A stretch of DNA of 64,000 nucleotides from Comamonas sp. BIGb0152. Its GTDB lineage: Bacteria > Pseudomonadota > Gammaproteobacteria > Burkholderiales > Burkholderiaceae_C. The stretch's first letter is position 1; each line of letters opens with the position of its first letter. Below the pieces are notes generated by a model. The model was not told the DNA's origin, did not search any database, and saw only the letters and a program-made list of their open reading frames with translations. The stretch lies in NCBI RefSeq assembly GCF_024809975.1, contig NZ_JANUDY010000002.1:434001-498000 (forward strand), given 5' to 3'. The translations under genes and the position numbers were made by a program. Below, one piece after another: positions 17,955 to 27,994 of this stretch.

Positions 17955-19250
17955 ATGATGCCGGATGTTTCCAATTTTTCGCGCCAGCCCCTGGCACTGT
18001 TTCAATCTTTGGCAACCGTCGAAAAGCTTCATTCATCGCGTGTGCTGGGGCACACTGCCCGCGTAGCCGCTGTGGTGCTGGCCATCAGCTTGCTGGCTGC
18101 GTGCTCCGACAAGGCTGCGCCCCCCGCCGCTGCACCGCAGGAGCCTGAGGTCGGCGTCATCACCGTACAGTCTTCAGCGCAGCAGCTGACGGCCGAGCTC
18201 CCAGGCCGCACCAGCGCTTTCATGATGGCCGAGATCCGGCCCCAGGCCAATGGCATTGTGGAAAAGCGCTTGTTCACCGAAGGCGCAGCCGTCAAGGCCG
18301 GCCAGGCCCTGTACCAACTGGACGACCGCCCCGCGCGGGCCGCAGTCAACAGCGCCGAAGCGGCCGTGGCCAAGGCCAAGGCATCGGCGCAGACGGCACG
18401 CAGCAATGCCGCGCGCAACAGCGAGCTGGTCAAGATCGATGCCATCAGCCGCCAGGTGTTTGACGACAGCCAGGCGCTGGTGGCCCAGACCGCTTCCGAT
18501 GTCGCCGTTGCCCAGGCCGCCCTGGACAATGCCCGCATCAACCTGCAGTACACCCGCATCAGCTCGCCCATTGCCGGCAAGGTCAGCACATCGGCTGTCA
18601 CGCCGGGCGCGTTGGTCACCGCCAACCAGGCGACCGCGCTCACCACCGTGGTGCAGCTCGACCCGATGTATGTGGACTTCACCCAGTCCAGCACCGAGAT
18701 GCTGCAGCTGCAGCGCGATTTGAAGGCCGGGCGCTTTCAGCGCCTGGATGGCGACCAGATTCCGGTGCGTATCCGCCTGGATGACGGCACCGAATACAAC
18801 CACCAAGCCAAGCTCAAGTTCTCCGGCGTGATCGTCAGCGCCACCACGGGCACGGTCACCTTGCGTGCCCAGGTGCCCAACCCCGATGGCGTGCTGATGC
18901 CCAATATGTATGTGCAGGCCTTGCTGCCCACCGCCGTGGCGCCTGATGCGCTGCTGGTGCCCCAGCAATCGGTGGTGCGGGACCTGACGGGCAAGCCTAC
19001 GGTGCTGGTGGTCAACGCCGAGGGCAAGGTGCAAAAGCGGGCGCTGCAGCTGGACCGTGCGGTTGGCAGCCAGTGGCTGGTGGGCAGTGGCCTCCAGTCG
19101 GGTGAGCGCGTGGTGGTCGATGGCTTCCAGCGGGTCAAAGAGGGTGACAAGGTGCGGGTGACCGATGTGGATCTCAAGGCCCAGGCGGAGCGTGCGCGCA
19201 GCCCTGGCAGGGTGCCCGGCCAAGCCCCGGCCCCGGCTGCTGCCCAGTAA
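17955..19250 (+). CDS. RND efflux periplasmic adaptor lipoprotein (AcrA/MexA type)
   Basis: The 431-residue membrane fusion protein links the inner-membrane RND pump to the outer-membrane channel. A lipobox ISLLAAC places the lipidated cysteine at residue 50, which makes the leader unusually long from the ATG at 17955; a GTG at 18042 would give a normal 20-residue lipoprotein leader and is a real alternative. The lipoyl halves are visible as ADIRP-like AEIRPQANGIVEKRLF...GQALYQLD and INLQYTRISSPIAGKV, with a central alpha-helical hairpin between them. It is the first gene of a three-gene operon with an AcrB-like pump and an OprM-like channel. No TetR-type regulator gene is adjacent. Confidence 0.94.
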   Translation: MMPDVSNFSRQPLALFQSLATVEKLHSSRVLGHTARVAAVVLAISLLAACSDKAAPPAAAPQEPEVGVITVQSSAQQLTAELPGRTSAFMMAEIRPQANGIVEKRLFTEGAAVKAGQALYQLDDRPARAAVNSAEAAVAKAKASAQTARSNAARNSELVKIDAISRQVFDDSQALVAQTASDVAVAQAALDNARINLQYTRISSPIAGKVSTSAVTPGALVTANQATALTTVVQLDPMYVDFTQSSTEMLQLQRDLKAGRFQRLDGDQIPVRIRLDDGTEYNHQAKLKFSGVIVSATTGTVTLRAQVPNPDGVLMPNMYVQALLPTAVAPDALLVPQQSVVRDLTGKPTVLVVNAEGKVQKRALQLDRAVGSQWLVGSGLQSGERVVVDGFQRVKEGDKVRVTDVDLKAQAERARSPGRVPGQAPAPAAAQ

Positions 19251-19277
19251 GACACCCTAGAACCCGAGACTGCATCC

Positions 19278-22200
19278 ATGGCACAGTTTTTTATCCAGCG
19301 CCCCATTTTTGCGTGGGTGATCGCCATCATCATCATGCTTGGCGGGGCCCTGTCCATCTCCAAGCTGCCGCTGGAGCAATACCCTGAGATTGCTCCGCCG
19401 CGCGTCACCATCGGCACCCAGTACACCGGCGCATCGGCCGAGACGGTGGAGAACTCCGTCACCCAGATCATCGAGCAGCAGCTCAAGGGCATTGACAACA
19501 TGCTCTACATGAGCGCGACCAGCAATGCCTCCGGTCAAGCCCGAATTACCTTGACCTTTGCGCCCGGCACCAATGTCGATGTGGCCCAGGTGCAGGTGCA
19601 AAACAAGATCCAGGGCGCGCTCAACCGCCTGCCCGAGTCGGTCAAGAGCCGGGGCGTCTTCATCAACAAGGGCGGCCAGGATTTTCTGGTCACCTACAGC
19701 TTCTACTCCCAAGACCCAACCATGACCGAGGTGGACATTGGTGACTACATCAATGCCAGCTTGGTCGATGTGATCGGGCGCCTGGAGGGCGTGGGCGACA
19801 TCAATGTGTTTGGCACCTCGTATGCCATGCGTATCTGGATGGACCCGGCCAAGATGGAGAAATTTGGCCTGATGCCCTCGGACCTGACCAATGCGCTCAA
19901 CGCGCAGAACGCCCAGGTCTCGGCCGGCCAGCTGGGCGCGCTGCCGGCGGTGAACAACCAGCAGCTCAATGCCACCATCACGGCACGCACCAAGCTCAAG
20001 ACCGTGGACCAGTTCGAGGACATCGTGCTCAAGGCGGCCACGGATGGCTCGGTGGTCACCATCAAGGACGTTGCCCGGGTGGAGCTGGGCGCCGAGAACC
20101 TGAACGTCCAGGCCAAGCTCAATGGCATGCGCGGCGCGGGCATGGGCATCATCCTGGCCGATGGCGCCAACGCCATGGCAGTGTCCGATGCGGTGGCGGC
20201 CAAGCTGGCCGAGATGAAGCCGTATTTCCCCAACCAGATCGACTACTTCGTCAGCTCGGACTCCACACCCTTTGTGCGCGCTTCGATCCATGAAGTGGTG
20301 GCGGCGCTGGGCGAAGCCATGGTGCTGGTGGTGATCGTCATGTTCGTCTTTCTGCAAAACCTGCGCGCCACCTTGATCCCGGCCATTGCCGTGCCGGTGG
20401 TGCTGCTGGGCACCTTCGGCGTGCTGTCGATTGCCGGCTACTCCATCAATACCCTGACCATGTTTGCGATGGTGCTGGCCATTGGCCTGCTGGTGGACGA
20501 TGCCATTGTGGTGGTCGAAAACGTCGAGCGGGTCATGCATGAGACGGGCATGTCCCCCAAGGAGGCCACCAAGGTGTCGATGCGCGAGATCACGCCGGCG
20601 CTGGTGGGTATCGGGGTGACGCTGTCGGCGGTGTTTGTGCCCATGGCCTTTTTTGGCGGCTCCACCGGTGTGATCTACCGCCAGTTTTCGATCACCATCG
20701 TCGCGGCCATGGCGCTGTCGGTGTTTGTTGCGCTGACCTTGACGCCTGCACTGTGTGCCACGCTGTTGAAAGCGCCCGAGCATGGGGGCGGCCACGAAAG
20801 GGCCATTCGCAAGGGGCTGTTTGGGATCAGTGACCGGTTCTTCCGCTGGTTCAACCGCAATTTCGACCGCACCGCCAACCGCTACCAGGGCATCGTGGCG
20901 CGCAGCCTGCGCCGTGCCAAGCGCATGATGCTGATCTTTATCGCGGTGCTGCTGGGCGTGTGGCTGCTGATGCACAAGCTGCCCACCTCGTTCCTGCCCG
21001 ATGAGGACCAGGGCTTTTTGTATGTGAACGTCAACCTGCCATCCGGTGCAGCCGACGCGCGCCTGCAGGATGTGCTCGACGAAGTGCGCGAGTACCTGCT
21101 GGACCAGCCGGACATCATCAGCTTCAACCAGGTCTCGGGCCTCAATGGCGACCAGAGCTCGGCGCGTGGCTTTATTCGCCTCAAGCCCTGGGCGGATCGT
21201 ACGCTGGCCTCGCAGTCTGCAGCGGCCATTGCCAACAAGGCCACCAAGGATCTGGCCCGCATACGCGATGCGCGGGTGCTGGTGATTTTGCCGCCAGCGG
21301 TGCGCGGCCTGGGTGCCAGCTCGGGCTTCAACTTCATGGTCAAGGACATCAACAGCATTGGCCATGACGGCCTGCTGGCTGCCAGCAACCAGGTGCTCAG
21401 CGCCATGCGCAGCAATCCCAACTTGACAGCGGTGCGCACCACCAACCTCGATGATGCGGCCGAGTTGCGCGTGGATGTGGATGACCGCAAGGCCGCAGCA
21501 CTGGGCCTGTCCTATGCGGACATCAACAGTGTCTTGTCCAGCGCGATGGGCGGCACCTATGTGAACGACTTCCTGAACAACGGCCGCGTCAAACGCGTCT
21601 ACATCATGGGTGATGCCCCCCACCGCATGCTGCCCCAGGACATCGCCAAATGGACGGTGCGCAACAAGAACGGCGAGATGGTGCCTTTTGGCGCCTTCTC
21701 GGACAGCCACTGGGCCTATGGCTCGCCGCAGCTGCTGCGCTACAACGGCAGCCCAGCCTATGAGTTTGAAGGCCGCGCCGCGCCTGGCGTGAGTTCGGGC
21801 GCTGCGATGCAGGAGGTCGAGGCCATCTTGGCCAAGCTGCCCGCAGGCTTGGGCTATGAGTGGACGGGGGCCTCGCTGCAAGAGCGCCAGTCCGGTGCGC
21901 AAGCGCCCATGCTCTACGCCATCTCGATTCTCTTCGTGTTCCTGTGTCTGGCCGCTTTGTACGAGAGCTGGACCGTGCCGCTGTCGGTGATGCTGGCCGT
22001 GCCACTGGGCGTGATCGGGGCGTTGCTGGCCACTTATACACGCGGCTTGACCAATGACGTGTACTTCCAGGTGGGCTTGCTCACTACCGTGGGCTTGGCG
22101 GCCAAGAATGCCATCTTGATTGTTGAGTTCGCGGTGCAATTGCAGGAGCAGGGCAAGCAGCTGTTTGACGCCACGGTGGAAGCCGTGCGCCTGCGCCTGC

Positions 22201-22448
22201 GCCCCATCTTGATGACATCGCTGGCCTTTGGCTTTGGCGTGATTCCGCTGGCCATTGGTACCGGCGCCGGCGCGGGCGGGCGCAACGCCATTGGCACGGC
22301 GGTGCTGGGCGGTATGGTGGCCTCCACCGTGCTGGGTATTTTCTTGGTGCCGGTCTTCTTCCTGCTGATTCGCAGCTGGTTCCGCTCCCATAGCCGCCAT
22401 GATGAGGCGCCTGCGCAGCCCAGCCCCGCGCAGGAGACCGCGCCATGA
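19278..22448 (+). CDS. RND multidrug efflux transporter, HAE1 family (AcrB/MexB type)
   Basis: The 1,056-residue proton-driven inner-membrane pump opens MAQFFIQRPIFAWVIAIIIM, the classic HAE1 start. TM4 carries the paired proton-relay aspartates in GLLVDDAIVVVENVERVM, and the late helices contain VGLAAKNAILIVEFA with the matching lysine. There are two large periplasmic loops, each after the first helix of a repeat. It exports drugs, detergents or solvents from periplasm and membrane. It starts 27 bp after the adaptor gene and overlaps the channel gene by four bases (ATGA), so the three are one transcription unit. The substrates are not predictable. Confidence 0.96.
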   Translation: MAQFFIQRPIFAWVIAIIIMLGGALSISKLPLEQYPEIAPPRVTIGTQYTGASAETVENSVTQIIEQQLKGIDNMLYMSATSNASGQARITLTFAPGTNVDVAQVQVQNKIQGALNRLPESVKSRGVFINKGGQDFLVTYSFYSQDPTMTEVDIGDYINASLVDVIGRLEGVGDINVFGTSYAMRIWMDPAKMEKFGLMPSDLTNALNAQNAQVSAGQLGALPAVNNQQLNATITARTKLKTVDQFEDIVLKAATDGSVVTIKDVARVELGAENLNVQAKLNGMRGAGMGIILADGANAMAVSDAVAAKLAEMKPYFPNQIDYFVSSDSTPFVRASIHEVVAALGEAMVLVVIVMFVFLQNLRATLIPAIAVPVVLLGTFGVLSIAGYSINTLTMFAMVLAIGLLVDDAIVVVENVERVMHETGMSPKEATKVSMREITPALVGIGVTLSAVFVPMAFFGGSTGVIYRQFSITIVAAMALSVFVALTLTPALCATLLKAPEHGGGHERAIRKGLFGISDRFFRWFNRNFDRTANRYQGIVARSLRRAKRMMLIFIAVLLGVWLLMHKLPTSFLPDEDQGFLYVNVNLPSGAADARLQDVLDEVREYLLDQPDIISFNQVSGLNGDQSSARGFIRLKPWADRTLASQSAAAIANKATKDLARIRDARVLVILPPAVRGLGASSGFNFMVKDINSIGHDGLLAASNQVLSAMRSNPNLTAVRTTNLDDAAELRVDVDDRKAAALGLSYADINSVLSSAMGGTYVNDFLNNGRVKRVYIMGDAPHRMLPQDIAKWTVRNKNGEMVPFGAFSDSHWAYGSPQLLRYNGSPAYEFEGRAAPGVSSGAAMQEVEAILAKLPAGLGYEWTGASLQERQSGAQAPMLYAISILFVFLCLAALYESWTVPLSVMLAVPLGVIGALLATYTRGLTNDVYFQVGLLTTVGLAAKNAILIVEFAVQLQEQGKQLFDATVEAVRLRLRPILMTSLAFGFGVIPLAIGTGAGAGGRNAIGTAVLGGMVASTVLGIFLVPVFFLLIRSWFRSHSRHDEAPAQPSPAQETAP

Positions 22449-23989
22449 GCCGTTTTGACACTTTTTCCATGACCCGAGCCTACCGTTTGCCGCTGTCCCT
22501 GTTGGCAGCGGGCCTGCTGTCTGCCTGTAACCTGGCCCCGCAATACCAGCGCCCCGAGGCGGCCGTGCCCGCCACCCTGGATGGCGTGGCGCAGACCTTG
22601 CCTGCCGATTTTGTGGTCGAGCCCGCTGGGGCCGATGCCTTGCAATTGCTGCCCTGGCAGCAGTGGGTGGAGAGCGCTGGCCTGCGCCAGCTCATCGAGC
22701 TGGGCCTGCAGAACAACCGCGATCTGCGCGTCGCCATTGCCAATATCGAGAAGGCGCGTGCGCAATACGGCGTGCAGCGCGCCGACCAACTGCCCAGCCT
22801 GAACGCCAATGCCCAGGGCAGCCGCACCCGAACGGCGGACGATCTGCGCTCCTCCACGGCGCCATCGTCGGTCGCCAACCAGGTCAGCGTGCAGCTAGGT
22901 CTGGCCAGCTATGAGCTTGATTTTTGGGGCCGGGTGCGCAATCTGGGCGAAGCGGCCTTGCAGCAGTACCTGCTGGTGGAAGAAAACCGCCGCAGCGTGC
23001 AGCTGGGTTTGATCACCGATATCGCCAATGCCTGGGTGGCCTTGGCCAGCGACCAGCAGCGCCTACAACTGGCGCGCGACACCTTGGCCACGCGCGAGCA
23101 AGGCTATGGCCTGGTGCAGCGCATGCACCAGCTGGGCGCCACCAATGGCCTGGTGCTGGCCCAGAACCAGACAGCGGTCGAGACTGCCCGCAACGATGTG
23201 GCGGCCTACGAGTCCCAGGTGGCCCGTGACCGCAATGCCCTGCAGCTCTTGGTGGGCGGGCCCTTGGCGGGCGATATGCTCCCGCCCGCGCCGTCGGCAT
23301 CGCTCAGCGCCAACGAGGTCAAAAGCGCTGGCTCTGGCCAGCTGCTCGATGGCGCAACGCCCCAGGTGAAAACGCCCGGTGTGGCCACGGCGATGACCGT
23401 GGTGCCCACCGGTCTGTCCTCCCAGGTGCTGCTGGCCCGGCCAGATGTGGCTGCGGCAGAGCACAGCCTGCAGGCCCAGTACGCCAGCATTGGCGCAGCA
23501 CGCGCGGCTTTTTTCCCCACCATCAGCCTGACGGCCAATGCCGGCACAGCCAGCGATGCGCTCTCGGGCCTGTTCGATGGCGGCAACCGCGCCTGGAGCT
23601 TTGTGCCGCAGCTGCGTTTGCCGATTTTTGACGGGGGCCGCAACCAGGCCAACCTCGATATCGCGCAAGCCAACCGCGACGTGGCGCTGGCCCAGTACGA
23701 CAAGTCCATCCAGGTCGCCTTCCGCGAAGTCAATGATGCATTGGCAGACCGTGCCACCATGCAGCGGCGCCTGAACTCGCAAGCGGCCCTGGTGCAGGCG
23801 GCCAGCCGGGTGCTGCAGCTATCGCAGGCGCGCTTCAAGGCAGGGGCTGATGATTTTCTGACGGTGCTCGATGCCCAGCGCAGCCTGTATGCCGCCCAGC
23901 AAACCCAGATCACCTTGATGCAGGCCGAGCAGGTCAACCGCATCAGCCTGTACAAGGCGCTGGGCGGAGGGGTGGACGCCACGCCCTGA
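22445..23989 (+). CDS. Outer-membrane efflux lipoprotein (OprM/NodT family)
   Basis: The 514-residue TolC-like channel of the NodT group has a signal peptide with lipobox LLSAC at about residue 28 and the typical mature opening NLAPQYQRPEAAVP. Two repeated outer-membrane factor halves follow (SYELDFWGRVRNLGEAAL and LRLPIFDGGRNQANLDIAQANRDVALAQYDKSIQ). It forms the trimeric exit duct of the RND pump encoded by the two genes before it, with which it overlaps by four bases. Confidence 0.95.
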   Translation: MSRFDTFSMTRAYRLPLSLLAAGLLSACNLAPQYQRPEAAVPATLDGVAQTLPADFVVEPAGADALQLLPWQQWVESAGLRQLIELGLQNNRDLRVAIANIEKARAQYGVQRADQLPSLNANAQGSRTRTADDLRSSTAPSSVANQVSVQLGLASYELDFWGRVRNLGEAALQQYLLVEENRRSVQLGLITDIANAWVALASDQQRLQLARDTLATREQGYGLVQRMHQLGATNGLVLAQNQTAVETARNDVAAYESQVARDRNALQLLVGGPLAGDMLPPAPSASLSANEVKSAGSGQLLDGATPQVKTPGVATAMTVVPTGLSSQVLLARPDVAAAEHSLQAQYASIGAARAAFFPTISLTANAGTASDALSGLFDGGNRAWSFVPQLRLPIFDGGRNQANLDIAQANRDVALAQYDKSIQVAFREVNDALADRATMQRRLNSQAALVQAASRVLQLSQARFKAGADDFLTVLDAQRSLYAAQQTQITLMQAEQVNRISLYKALGGGVDATP

Positions 23990-24047
23990 TGCGATCGGCA
24001 TATGCGCATCGCTGCCAGGGCAATGCGCGCTGCACTACCATGGCGGC

Positions 24048-25184
24048 ATGACTGATACCTTGCCCACGCCTGCTGACAGCATTGCCTCTCCCGAGTTTGA
24101 CGAATCCCAGGCACAGGCGGTTGATGCGCTGATTGTGGGCGCCGGGCCCGTGGGCATGTTTGCCGCATTCCAGCTGGGCTTGCAGGGCGTGCAAGCCCAT
24201 ATCTGCGACAGCTTGCCGCAGATGGGGGGGCAGTGCATTGCCCTCTATGCCGACAAGCCCATCTACGACATCCCTGGCATTGCGCTGTGCACCGGGCGTG
24301 AGCTGGCCGCGCAACTGCAGCACCAGATCCAGCCCTTTCACCCCGTTTTTCATGGCCATACCCAGGTCGCGCAATTGCTGCCCCATGGCGACGGCCGCTG
24401 GCGTGTGCAGTTGCAGGCCATGGATGGCCCGCCTACCACCTGGTTGCTGGCCCGTAGCGTCGTGGTCACCGCTGGTGTCGGTGCCTTTGTGCCCAAACAG
24501 CTGCGCCTGGAGGGGCTGGATGCCTGGCTGGGCAGCCAGGTGTTCTACCACCCGACGCTGGACGATGAATGGCTGGCCCCGTTGCTGGCCGCCCATCCGG
24601 CGCCGCGCATTGTGGTCAACGGCGGCGATGAGTCTGCGCTGGAGGCCGTATTGGCTGCCGCTGCCCATCCTGCATTGCAAACGGCCAGCCTCGTCTTGAT
24701 GCACCGGCGCGAGCAGTTCAATGCCCCAGAGGCGATGCTGGAAAGCTTGGCGCAGCTGCGCAGTACGGGGCGGGTGCAGGTCGTTATTGGCATGCCCCAG
24801 ACCGTCGAGGCGGGCAGCTGTTTGCAGGGCCTAGGCTATGTGGATGCCGATGGCCAGGACCAGCGCATTGCCTGCGACCAGCTCTGGGTGTACCAGGGTC
24901 TGTCACCCAAGCTGGGGCCTTTGCTGGATTGGAACCTGGCGCTGGAGAAAAAGCAGCTGCAGGTGGCGACCGACACTTTCCAGACCAGTGCCGCGGGCAT
25001 CTATGCGGCCGGGGATATCGTCAGTTACCCGGGCAAGCGCAAGCTGATCCTGAGCGGTTTTTACGAAGCCACCATGGCCGCAATGGCCGCCATAGAATAC
25101 CTGCGCGGCGAAAAACTGCTGCTTGAATACACGACCACCAGCAAACGCCTGCATGCGCGTCTGGGCGTCAGCCATCCTGATTGA
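24048..25184 (+). CDS. Ferredoxin/flavodoxin--NADP reductase-like flavoprotein (FNR type 2)
   Basis: The 378-residue protein is a thioredoxin-reductase-like flavoprotein without the CxxC redox pair. The FAD-binding GxGxxG is VGAGPVGMFAA at about 30-40, followed by MGGQCIALYADKPIYDIPG, the hallmark of ferredoxin-NADP reductase type 2 (YumC-like). The second nucleotide fold is less canonical (VVNGGDESALEAV), and the FAD-closing motif AAGDIVSYPGKRKLILSGFYEA is intact. Usual members are about 340-350 residues; the extra is a short acidic N-terminus. It likely moves electrons between NADPH and ferredoxin or flavodoxin. Confidence 0.85.
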   Translation: MTDTLPTPADSIASPEFDESQAQAVDALIVGAGPVGMFAAFQLGLQGVQAHICDSLPQMGGQCIALYADKPIYDIPGIALCTGRELAAQLQHQIQPFHPVFHGHTQVAQLLPHGDGRWRVQLQAMDGPPTTWLLARSVVVTAGVGAFVPKQLRLEGLDAWLGSQVFYHPTLDDEWLAPLLAAHPAPRIVVNGGDESALEAVLAAAAHPALQTASLVLMHRREQFNAPEAMLESLAQLRSTGRVQVVIGMPQTVEAGSCLQGLGYVDADGQDQRIACDQLWVYQGLSPKLGPLLDWNLALEKKQLQVATDTFQTSAAGIYAAGDIVSYPGKRKLILSGFYEATMAAMAAIEYLRGEKLLLEYTTTSKRLHARLGVSHPD

Positions 25185-25208
25185 TTACTCCCTTGCTGAA
25201 AACTCTCC

Positions 25209-25685
25209 ATGCCGACTACTGCGCTATCTATCCGCCACGCCCGATTCCCTGATGACCTGGACCAGGTGGTCGCCATCTTTCGTGAATACATTGCCAGCCC
25301 CAAGGCGGATTTGGGCTTCCAGAACTCCGAAGTAGAACTGGCGGCACTGCCCGGCAAATATGCGGCGCCCCAAGGCCGGCTGCTGCTGGCCTGGCAAGGC
25401 GATGCGGTGGTTGGCTGCGCCGCGTTGCGGGCGGTGGATAGCGAATGCTGCGAGCTCAAGCGTGTGTATGTGCGGCCCGCAGCCCGGGGCCTGCAGCTGG
25501 GCAGGCGTTTGGTTGAGCAGATGCTGCAAGAGGCCCGTGCCGCCGGTTACCAGCGCATGGCGTTGGATGTCTTGCCCGAATTCCAAACCGCGCAAGCGCT
25601 GTACCGCCAATTGGGCTTTGTCGATGCGCAGCCGGTCAGCGTCAACCCGGTGCCTGGAACCGCCTTTCTGGCCCGAACGCTGTAG
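25209..25685 (+). CDS. GNAT-family N-acetyltransferase
   Basis: The 158-residue single-domain acetyltransferase carries the acetyl-CoA-binding motif A as KRVYVRPAARGLQLGRRLVEQML, with motif B further on as LYRQLGFVDAQPV. It transfers an acetyl group from acetyl-CoA to an amine of unknown identity. It lies 24 bp after the flavoprotein gene and 68 bp before an AEC transporter gene on the same strand; the three could be co-transcribed, but no shared pathway is obvious. Confidence 0.9.
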   Translation: MPTTALSIRHARFPDDLDQVVAIFREYIASPKADLGFQNSEVELAALPGKYAAPQGRLLLAWQGDAVVGCAALRAVDSECCELKRVYVRPAARGLQLGRRLVEQMLQEARAAGYQRMALDVLPEFQTAQALYRQLGFVDAQPVSVNPVPGTAFLARTL

Positions 25686-25753
25686 TTGACGGGATAGCGG
25701 CCGCACTGCGGCGATAATCCCCCCCGAAACGAACAACAGAAGGCGTAGCGGCA

Positions 25754-26707
25754 ATGGCGGTGATGGTGTCTTTGGTACCGGTGGTGCTGTTCATTGCACT
25801 CGGCTATTGCGCAGGGCGCATGGGCTGGGTCAAGGCCACGTCGGTGCGCGATCTGTCGAATATCGTTTTTCTGATTCTCACGCCTGCCTTGCTGTTTCGC
25901 ACCATGAGCACGGTGCGCGTGCAAGAGCTGAACCTGCAGACCATTGCGGTCTATTTCAGTGCGGCGGGCCTGCTGTTTGTCTCCACCTTGCTGTGGCAGG
26001 GCTTCACCACCTTGGGGGCGGCCCGGGCGCTGGCCAACTGTTTCAGCAACAACATCATGATCGGTGTGCCGCTGGTGGGCATGGTGTTTGGTGAAGAGGG
26101 CCTGGTGACCCTGTTCACCATCGTCTCAGTGCATGCGCTGATCCTGATGACGTCGGCCACCATCGTGTTTGAGCTGGCCGTCATGCACCAGCAGCAGGTG
26201 GCGCAAGGGGGCGCGCGCAGCTACCGGGCCATGGCCATCACCGTGGGCCGGGCGCTCAAGAACGGCATCATCCACCCAATTCCGCTGCCCATCATTTGCG
26301 GCCTGCTGTTTGCCCAGACCTGCTTGCAGATGCCGGAGGTGATCGACAAATCCCTGCAGTTGCTGGCCCAGGCGCTGGGGCCGATAGCGCTGATGCTGGT
26401 AGGCATCACCTTGTTCTACAGTGCCGTTGGCCGCTATGTGCTGCCCGCCAGCCGCATTGCCTTTGCCAAGCTGATCGTGCACCCGGCACTGCTGCTGGCC
26501 ATTGGCTGGCTATGGGGCTTGCGTGGCCTGCCCTTGGTGGTGCTCGCCACGGCGGCATCGCTGCCAGTGGGGGCGAATGTGTTCCTGTTCACCCAGCGCT
26601 ATGAGGTGGGGCGCGAGGAGGTCACCGCGAGCATTGCGGTATCGACCAGCCTGGCCTTGGTGACCATACCGCTGCTGCTGCTCGGTCTGGCGCAGTTGCT
26701 GGCCTAG
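25754..26707 (+). CDS. AEC-family transporter (auxin efflux carrier fold)
   Basis: The 317-residue polytopic membrane protein has about ten hydrophobic segments in two repeated halves. The opening LVPVVLFIALGYCAGRMGWV and the middle NNIMIGVPLVGMVFGEEG are typical of the auxin efflux carrier family, whose bacterial members move malate, malonate and other carboxylates. The substrate is not predictable. It converges on a GNAT gene with only 2 bp between the stop codons. Confidence 0.9.
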   Translation: MAVMVSLVPVVLFIALGYCAGRMGWVKATSVRDLSNIVFLILTPALLFRTMSTVRVQELNLQTIAVYFSAAGLLFVSTLLWQGFTTLGAARALANCFSNNIMIGVPLVGMVFGEEGLVTLFTIVSVHALILMTSATIVFELAVMHQQQVAQGGARSYRAMAITVGRALKNGIIHPIPLPIICGLLFAQTCLQMPEVIDKSLQLLAQALGPIALMLVGITLFYSAVGRYVLPASRIAFAKLIVHPALLLAIGWLWGLRGLPLVVLATAASLPVGANVFLFTQRYEVGREEVTASIAVSTSLALVTIPLLLLGLAQLLA

Positions 26708-26709
26708 GG

Positions 26710-27258
26710 CTAGGTCGCTGGCTCGGCTGTGGGCTGTAGCCGGAGCTGCATCAGCAGCTCATCGTGCAGCTCGCCATCGACCAGCAAGGCTGCAGGCTCG
26801 GTGCCATAGGTTTTGAAGCCCGCTTGTTCATACAAGCGAATTGCACTGCCACTGGCCGCGTTGACACTCAGATGGACCTGCACGGCACCGGGCACCTGGC
26901 GGGCAAAGGCCACGGCCCGTGCCAAAAGCGCTTGCGCTATCCCTTGGTTGCGGTGGCTGGGCGCCACATAAACGCCCCACATGGCCATGCGATGCCGGGT
27001 TTTGAGGGCGTCCTGGCGGCGAATGCCCAGCATGCCGACCAGCTGGCTGTGTGCAAATGCACCGAGCACGCCTTGGTCAGCAGCAGGGGCCAGGCGTGCT
27101 TCGATTACCGCCAAGGGGCGGTCTTTTTCTTCTTCGTAGCTGGAGCCAAAGGCGCTGGGCGATGCACGCAAACCTGCCAGGCGCAGCGCCTGAAAGGCGG
27201 CGGCATCATCGGGTGTCAGCCAGCGGATGTCGTAGGCGCGTGCAGCCAGACTGGTCAT
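26710..27258 (-). CDS. GNAT-family N-acetyltransferase downstream of pdxH
   Basis: The 182-residue GNAT protein has motif A as [27 protein letters not shown] and motif B as [31 protein letters not shown]. This arrangement resembles GNATs of the RimI/PhnO-like broad group, and the acceptor is unknown. Its ATG overlaps the pdxH stop by four bases (ATGA on the minus strand), so it is translated from the pdxH mRNA. Confidence 0.9.
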   Translation of the reverse strand: MTSLAARAYDIRWLTPDDAAAFQALRLAGLRASPSAFGSSYEEEKDRPLAVIEARLAPAADQGVLGAFAHSQLVGMLGIRRQDALKTRHRMAMWGVYVAPSHRNQGIAQALLARAVAFARQVPGAVQVHLSVNAASGSAIRLYEQAGFKTYGTEPAALLVDGELHDELLMQLRLQPTAEPAT

Positions 27259-27902
27259 GGTGCCAGACGTTCACGAATCCAATCGGCCCCGTCTTGCCGG
27301 TAGCGCAGGCGGTCGTGCAGCCGGCTCTTGCGGCCTTGCCAGAACTCCCAGGTGTCGGGCACCAGGCGAAAACCACCCCAGTGCGGCGGGCGGGGGGGCT
27401 TGAGCAAGAACTGCGCGCCATACTTGGCGGCATTGGTCACCAGCACCGTGCGGCTGTCGATGACCTGGCTTTGCGGGCTGGCCCAGGCGCCGATGCGCGA
27501 ATCGAGTGGGCGGCTGTTGAAATAGGCATCGCTTTCCGCGTCTGAGACTTTCTCCACGCGCCCCTCGATGCGCACCACGCGTTCGAGCTCGACCCAGTGG
27601 AACATCAGCGCAGCAAAGGGGTTGCCAAAGATCTCGCGGCCCTTGCGGCTGTCGTAGTTGGTGTACCAGACAATGCCACGCGCGTCGTATCCCTTGATCA
27701 GCACAATGCGGGTGCTGGGCCGGGCATCGGCCCCCACCGTGGCCACGGTCATCGCGTTGGGCTCGGGCAGCTGCGATGCCACCGCCTCGTTCATCCAGCG
27801 GTCAAACTGGTCGATGGGGGCGGCGCAGGAGGCCGCATCGTTCAGCTCTGCGCGCTCATAGCTTTTGCGCAAATCGGCAATGGAGTGGGAGAGTTCGCTC
27901 AT
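27255..27902 (-). CDS. pdxH: Pyridoxamine 5'-phosphate oxidase
   Basis: The 215-residue FMN enzyme oxidises pyridoxamine or pyridoxine 5'-phosphate to PLP, the last step of vitamin B6 synthesis and salvage. Family motifs visible are [24 protein letters not shown] (FMN contact), [15 protein letters not shown], and the C-terminal [20 protein letters not shown] with WIRERLAP at the end. The start gives [16 protein letters not shown], the usual opening; the upstream in-frame extension has no family similarity. A GNAT gene is translationally coupled behind it. Confidence 0.97.
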   Translation of the reverse strand: MSELSHSIADLRKSYERAELNDAASCAAPIDQFDRWMNEAVASQLPEPNAMTVATVGADARPSTRIVLIKGYDARGIVWYTNYDSRKGREIFGNPFAALMFHWVELERVVRIEGRVEKVSDAESDAYFNSRPLDSRIGAWASPQSQVIDSRTVLVTNAAKYGAQFLLKPPRPPHWGGFRLVPDTWEFWQGRKSRLHDRLRYRQDGADWIRERLAP

Positions 27903-27938
27903 GGCCCGATTGTGCATCGCTTTGGGCCCAGGCAGGCA

Positions 27939-27973
27939 CAAAAAAGCCTGTGGGCCGCCAGGCGCCACAGGCT
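27939..27973 (-). terminator. Intrinsic terminator of sodC
   Basis: On the minus strand, AGCCTGTGG (complement of 27965-27973), an 11-base loop, CCACAGGCT and then six T. It ends about 36 bp before the pdxH start, so sodC and pdxH are separate transcription units. Confidence 0.85.
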
Positions 27974-27994
27974 GGGCAGAGCGGGGAGGGACGC

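Noticed and set aside
19257..22400. A 1,047-codon open frame on the strand opposite the RND pump gene
   Set aside because: It is an antisense shadow of a GC-rich gene: His/Gly/Gln-rich, no domain, no ribosome binding site, and it ends and begins within the pump gene boundaries.
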